A DNA stretch of 64,000 bases from Sphingomonas sp. Leaf407 (GTDB taxonomy: Bacteria > Pseudomonadota > Alphaproteobacteria > Sphingomonadales > Sphingomonadaceae), in assembly GCF_001425385.1 (NCBI RefSeq), contig NZ_LMQO01000004.1:62001-126000 (forward strand), given 5' to 3'. How positions within the stretch are numbered: position 1 is the first letter of the stretch; each line of letters opens with the position of its first letter. Under the pieces are notes generated by a model that ran no database searches, was not told where the DNA came from, and saw only the letters and a program-made list of their open reading frames with translations. A program made the position numbers and the translations under genes. Of this stretch, positions 60,715 through 64,000 are shown piece by piece.

Positions 60715-61466
60715 AGCAGCAGCCAGTCGTTGCGCTTGCGCTTCACCTCGCCGCCGCCCTGCCGCCGCGCCAGTTCGGTCTGCGCGGTATAGCGGACGTC
60801 CTCGTCGCGGTCGGTCAGGAACGAATCGAGCGAATCATCGTCGATCTCGGTCCATTCGCGCCCACGATCGGGGCCATAGCGCACGCGCGGCAACAGCCCC
60901 GGGATTCGCGACCATTCGATCAACTGCGCGAGCGACGCCTCGTTCAGCATGTCGCGCAGGTGGAATGCGGTGACATAGGCATCGGGAAACGCCCGGTGCG
61001 CGGGCAGCCCGCGTTCATGGACCATGCCGTGGGGTTTACGCCAATAGCGCAGCATCTGGTTGGAGAATCCCGGCGAATCGGGCCACAGCCGCAGCGCGCA
61101 TTTCCACGTACAGATCCAGTCGGCACCATGCGTCAGTTGCGACGTGCAGAATTTCTGTTCGAAATCCGCGCGATGCGCCGCCAGCGCGATGCGCCGCGGA
61201 TAGGGATCGAGCACGCGGCGCGCAATGTCCTGCCACCACGGCGCATCGGCCACCTCTTCGTCGAGGATATGGTGGACCGCCTGCGTCACCGCCGGGATCG
61301 GCCGGCCGGGATTCACGAAATGCTGCCCGCCCTCGCCATGCAGTTCCCAGCGGCCATCCTCGCCCAGCGCAACATCCTGCCAGCCGACCTCGCACACGCC
61401 ATGCGCGGGCGGGGCCTGCCCCGTGGTTTCGAGGTCGACGACACGAATGATCTGCGGCTGGGCCAT
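60711..61466 (-). CDS. DEDDh 3'-5' exonuclease (ExoX/DnaQ-like)
   Basis: A 251-residue nuclease. The catalytic residues are in IIRVVDLETTGQAPPAHG (Exo I, Asp and Glu), LAAHRADFEQKF (Exo II Asp) and GLPAHRAFPDAYVTAFHL (Exo III His and Asp). It should remove nucleotides from 3' ends of DNA or RNA with two metal ions. The C-terminal 70 residues (RYGPDRGREWTEIDDDSLDS, FLTDRDEDVRYTAQTELARR) are an extra domain like that of sphingomonad ExoX-type proteins. It overlaps the NIF3-like gene downstream. Confidence 0.85.
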   Translation of the reverse strand: MAQPQIIRVVDLETTGQAPPAHGVCEVGWQDVALGEDGRWELHGEGGQHFVNPGRPIPAVTQAVHHILDEEVADAPWWQDIARRVLDPYPRRIALAAHRADFEQKFCTSQLTHGADWICTWKCALRLWPDSPGFSNQMLRYWRKPHGMVHERGLPAHRAFPDAYVTAFHLRDMLNEASLAQLIEWSRIPGLLPRVRYGPDRGREWTEIDDDSLDSFLTDRDEDVRYTAQTELARRQGGGEVKRKRNDWLLL

Positions 61467-61530
61467 GGCGCCCAGATGGCAACTACCGCCGCGAAAAGCC
61501 AGCCTGCGCGGCGGATCGGTGCGCCGCCCG

Positions 61531-62898
61531 CTATCCCCGCGTCACGCCGGACAGCGACAGTTGCCCGTCGATCTGCGCGAGCAACCGCGCCAGCCCCTCG
61601 GGCGTGGCGGACTCGGCGCGCGCGGTCAGCACGTCCTGCGTGTTCGACGCGCGCAGCAGCCACCAGCCGTCGGGCGTCGTCACCCGCGCGCCATCGGTGC
61701 GGTTCACCGCGACCCCCGCCGCATCCAGCCTGCCCAGCACCTCATCGATCACCGCGAACTTGCGCGCCTCGTCGACCTGAAAGCGGAGGTCGGGGGTATC
61801 GACCATCACCGGCATCGCCCCGCGCAACTCGGTCAGCGAACGGCCCGACAGATGGATCGCGCGGATCAGCCGCACCGCGGCATAGAGCGCATCGTCGAAC
61901 CCGTAATAGTCCTGACCGAAGAAGAGATGCCCCGACATCTCGCCCGACAAGGGCGAGTTCGTCTCCTGCATCCGGCGCTTGATATGGCTGTGGCCGGTCT
62001 TCCACATGCAGGGGGTCCCGCCCAGCTCGGCGATACGGTCGAACAGCCCCTGCCCCGCCTTCACATCGGCGATGATCGTGGCACCGGGCAGTTCCTTCAG
62101 CAGCGGTTCGGCGAGGATCGCGAGCAACTGGTCGGCCCACACCACCCGACCCCCGCCGTCGACCGCGCCGATCCGGTCGCCGTCGCCATCGAACGCCAGT
62201 CCGAAATCGAGCCGCTTGTCGGCGACAAGCCGCCGGAGATCGGCGAGGTTCGCTTCTTCGGAAGGATCGGGATGATGGTTGGGAAAATTGCCGTCCGCAT
62301 CGGTGAACAACAGATGATGCTCACCCGGCAGGAGCTTCACCAGCTTCTCGATCACCGGGCCGGCGGCACCATTGCCCGCGTCCCAGCCGATGCGGTAGCT
62401 GCCCCCGGCATAGCCGGCCATCAGCCGGCCGACATAGTCGTCCTCGACGACATGGTCCGAAACGGCGCCGTCGCCCACCTCCCAGTCGCCTGCCGCCGCC
62501 ATCCGGCCCAGCGTCTGGATGTCCTCGCCAAAGAACGGGCGATGCTGCGCCACCATCTTGAAACCGTTGTGGTCGGCGGGATTGTGGCTGCCGGTTATCT
62601 GGATGCCGCCATCCACCTCCAGCACTGCCTCGGCATAATATAGCATCGGCGTCGGTCCCAGCCCGACGCGCACCACATCGACCCCGCTCGCGGTCAGCCC
62701 CGCGACCAGCGCCACCTCAAGATCGGGCGAGGAAAGCCGCCCGTCACGCCCCACCACGACGCGCGTACCCCCGGTACGCCGGACGATCGTCGCGAAACTC
62801 CGCCCCAGCGCATGGGCATCCGCCGTGCCCAGCGTCTTTCCCACGACTCCGCGAATGTCATACTCGCGCAGCGACGTCGGGTGGAAGTGGTGGCGCAT
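61531..62898 (-). CDS. pgmG: Phosphomannomutase/phosphoglucomutase
   Basis: A 455-residue alpha-D-phosphohexomutase. It starts REYDIRGVVGKTLGTADAHA. The phosphoserine loop is GGIQITGSHNPADHNGFKMV near residue 105, the metal loop is LAFDGDGDRIGAVDGGG, the sugar-binding loop is SPLSGEMSGHLFFGQDYY, and the phosphate-binding loop is LLRASNTQDVLTARAES. It converts mannose- and glucose-6-phosphate to their 1-phosphates for GDP-mannose and UDP-glucose. In gellan-producing Sphingomonas the bifunctional PgmG has this role. Normally RxSNTxP; here Q replaces P. It is not next to the exopolysaccharide genes but would supply them. Confidence 0.92.
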   Translation of the reverse strand: MRHHFHPTSLREYDIRGVVGKTLGTADAHALGRSFATIVRRTGGTRVVVGRDGRLSSPDLEVALVAGLTASGVDVVRVGLGPTPMLYYAEAVLEVDGGIQITGSHNPADHNGFKMVAQHRPFFGEDIQTLGRMAAAGDWEVGDGAVSDHVVEDDYVGRLMAGYAGGSYRIGWDAGNGAAGPVIEKLVKLLPGEHHLLFTDADGNFPNHHPDPSEEANLADLRRLVADKRLDFGLAFDGDGDRIGAVDGGGRVVWADQLLAILAEPLLKELPGATIIADVKAGQGLFDRIAELGGTPCMWKTGHSHIKRRMQETNSPLSGEMSGHLFFGQDYYGFDDALYAAVRLIRAIHLSGRSLTELRGAMPVMVDTPDLRFQVDEARKFAVIDEVLGRLDAAGVAVNRTDGARVTTPDGWWLLRASNTQDVLTARAESATPEGLARLLAQIDGQLSLSGVTRG

Positions 62899-62952
62899 GC
62901 TGGTTTCCCCGGCAGTGGCGGCTCATCGACGAGCCATGAGAAGAAAGTCTGG

Positions 62953-63175
62953 TTCTCGCGGAGGCGCGGAGGAAGGAAGAAGATTTTTCGCGCAGAGGCG
63001 CAGAGGCGCAGAGAGATTGCAGGCGTGACGGCTGTACCGATCCGGCGAAGCCTCTCGCTGGCTGGCACCGAAATGGAGAGCCGCTATCGCGGCAGATACA
63101 ACGCCTCTGCGCCTCTGCGCCTCTGCGCGAAAAACCCTTCTACTTCTTCCTCCGCGTCTCCGCGCCTTCGCGTGA
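62953..63175. repeat. Repeat family C, copy 2
   Basis: Inverted arms, 62953-63013 and 63103-63175, rich in CGCAGAGGCGCAGAGG and ending TTCACGCGAAGGCGCGGAG-like (read on the minus strand). The loop has no family B insertion. It fills the 299-base gap between pgmG and the J-domain gene; I see no gene or promoter signal beyond it. Confidence 0.8.
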
Positions 63176-63197
63176 ACCCACCTTCTTCCGACCCGAC

Positions 63198-63452
63198 CTA
63201 ATGCCGCAACCGCCCCAGCAGCACATCGCGCGCCGCATTGATCCGCCGCGCCAGATCGGCCGATCCGCCACGATCGGGATGGACCACCTGCATCAACCGC
63301 CGGTGCGCCGCGCGGATGTCGGCGACGCTCGCGTCCTTGCCCAGCCCAAGGATCGCCCGCGCCTCCGCCTCGCCGCCGACCTTTTTGGGCTTGGCGCGCA
63401 GCCACAGCCAGAAGGCGAGGATCGCCGCGACGATCAGGACCAGTTTCAGCAT
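63198..63452 (-). CDS. Membrane-anchored J-domain protein
   Basis: An 84-residue protein. An N-terminal membrane helix (LKLVLIVAAILAFWLWL) is followed by a short J domain: EARAILGLGKDASVADIRAA and HRRLMQVVHPDRGGSADLAR with the HPD motif, then INAARDVLL. It would recruit DnaK/Hsp70 to the inner membrane; it resembles mitochondrial Tim14/Pam18 in layout. Seven bases separate it from mipZ, which is upstream on the same strand, so the two may be co-transcribed. Confidence 0.85.
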   Translation of the reverse strand: MLKLVLIVAAILAFWLWLRAKPKKVGGEAEARAILGLGKDASVADIRAAHRRLMQVVHPDRGGSADLARRINAARDVLLGRLRH

Positions 63453-63459
63453 GGGCGGT

Positions 63460-64000
63460 TCAGGCGGCCGCCGGAGCCGAGGCGGTGGTCTCGGGCAGTT
63501 GCAGCCCGCCCATCATCTCGCGCAGTTCCTGCCGCGCCGCGACATGCGCCAGCCCCATCTCGCCGAACTCGCCGCGATCGAGCATGGTGAGGCCCGACGG
63601 GAACAGCTCGCGATAGACCACCCGTTCGGACAGTCCCGGCACGGTGCGGAACCCGACCCGCTTCGACAACTGGGTGATCGCCTCCGACACGCGGCGCATG
63701 TTGCGCGCCTCGATATGCTGCAAGCGGTTGCGCAGCACGATCCAGTCGATCGTCGATCCGTCGGCGCGCGCGCGGTGCTTGCGCGTCTCCCAGATCAGTT
63801 CGGAATAGAAGCTCGGCCGCGTGACCTTGAACGTGTCGGGGTCGACATGGCCGATCAGGTCGAAATCGACGAAGCTGTCGTTCATCGGCGTGACCAGCGT
63901 ATCGGCGTTGGTGACGGCGATCCGCGCGAAGCGGTCGTCGCGCCCCGGCGTGTCGATCACCAGGAAATCGGCATGTTCGGTCAACCGTCCCAGCGCGTCG
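63460..64000 (-). CDS. mipZ: MipZ cell-division ATPase, C-terminal part (5' end outside window)
   Basis: About 179 C-terminal residues are visible; the frame stays open to the end of the window, so the P-loop start is missing. DFLVIDTPGRDDRFARIAVT is the Walker B region of a ParA/MinD-family ATPase. FVDFDLIGHVDPDTFKVTRP and SFYSELIWETRKHRARAD match the MipZ-specific insert, and VGFRTVPGLSERVVYRELFP the C-terminus. MipZ forms a bipolar gradient with ParB and blocks FtsZ polymerisation near the poles in alphaproteobacteria. Confidence 0.9.
   Translation of the reverse strand, partial: DALGRLTEHADFLVIDTPGRDDRFARIAVTNADTLVTPMNDSFVDFDLIGHVDPDTFKVTRPSFYSELIWETRKHRARADGSTIDWIVLRNRLQHIEARNMRRVSEAITQLSKRVGFRTVPGLSERVVYRELFPSGLTMLDRGEFGEMGLAHVAARQELREMMGGLQLPETTASAPAAA

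Noticed and set aside
62953..63175. Tandem CGCAGAGG units considered as a CRISPR array
   Set aside because: The units are directly adjacent or slightly degenerate with no spacers, and form one large palindrome; no cas genes are present.

Overview
The window is GC-rich, compactly coded chromosomal DNA from an alphaproteobacterium, most likely a sphingomonad (Sphingomonas or a close relative). This is inferred from gene content: MipZ instead of MinCDE, an imuA-imuB-dnaE2 mutasome behind a GTTC-N7-GTTC LexA box, a PgmG-type phosphomannomutase/phosphoglucomutase, two large TonB-dependent receptors beside glycoside hydrolases, and an lpiA(mprF)-acvB lipid operon. There is no rRNA, CRISPR array, prophage or intact insertion sequence. 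One tRNA (Thr, GGT) is present.

Layout. 1-9.8 kb is a glycosyltransferase region: a truncated GT2, two GT4 enzymes, a sucrose-phosphate synthase fused to a HAD phosphatase, another GT2, a MurG-like transferase, a sulfotransferase-like P-loop protein and a multi-spanning membrane protein. 9.9-19 kb holds a Pit phosphate transporter and a carbohydrate locus (GH2 and GH43 divergently arranged, then a TonB-dependent receptor) whose two control regions share LacI-type and GntR-type operator-like sequences. 19-26 kb has a small membrane protein, an M48/PDZ protease, and an exopolysaccharide set (Wzy/O-antigen-ligase-like, Wza-like, Wzc-like tyrosine kinase). 26-32 kb is the mutagenesis cassette, with a structured inverted-repeat element between imuB and dnaE2. 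32-36 kb has transglutaminase and ATP-grasp/alpha-E genes. 36-42 kb is housekeeping (TsaC/Sua5, acyl-CoA dehydrogenase, a zinc ribbon, GntR, nitroreductase, a POT peptide transporter). 42-46 kb is DUF2147-mprF-acvB. 46-51 kb has a second TonB receptor, a GH5 lipoprotein and tRNA-Thr. 51-56 kb is a translationally coupled paoABC-fghA aldehyde operon. 56-60 kb is a sugar operon with a FadR-type regulator: vSGLT-like symporter, DgoK and DgoA. 60-64 kb holds a NIF3-like domain, a DEDDh exonuclease, PgmG, a J-domain protein and the 3' part of mipZ.

How the genes may work together (inference). GH2, GH43 and the first TonB receptor look like a glycan-uptake unit releasing galactose or arabinose. The vSGLT-like symporter with DgoK and DgoA would feed galactose through the lower De Ley-Doudoroff branch to pyruvate and glyceraldehyde-3-phosphate, but the dehydrogenase and galactonate dehydratase are not in this window. 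MprF would make and flip lysyl-phosphatidylglycerol, and AcvB would hydrolyse it. PaoABC and FghA would detoxify aldehydes. PgmG could supply sugar phosphates to the exopolysaccharide and glycosyltransferase genes.

Three interspersed palindromic repeat families occur only between genes: a C/G-rich family with G-quadruplex-type runs (three sites), a CGTCATTCCCGCGAAGG family (two sites) and a CGCAGAGGCGCAGAGG family (two sites). In one place the second is nested inside the third. A fourth element, about 275 bp with 28-bp perfect terminal inverted repeats, separates imuB from dnaE2. A short AT-rich island near 56 kb looks foreign. All functions are inferred by reading protein sequence; no database search was run.
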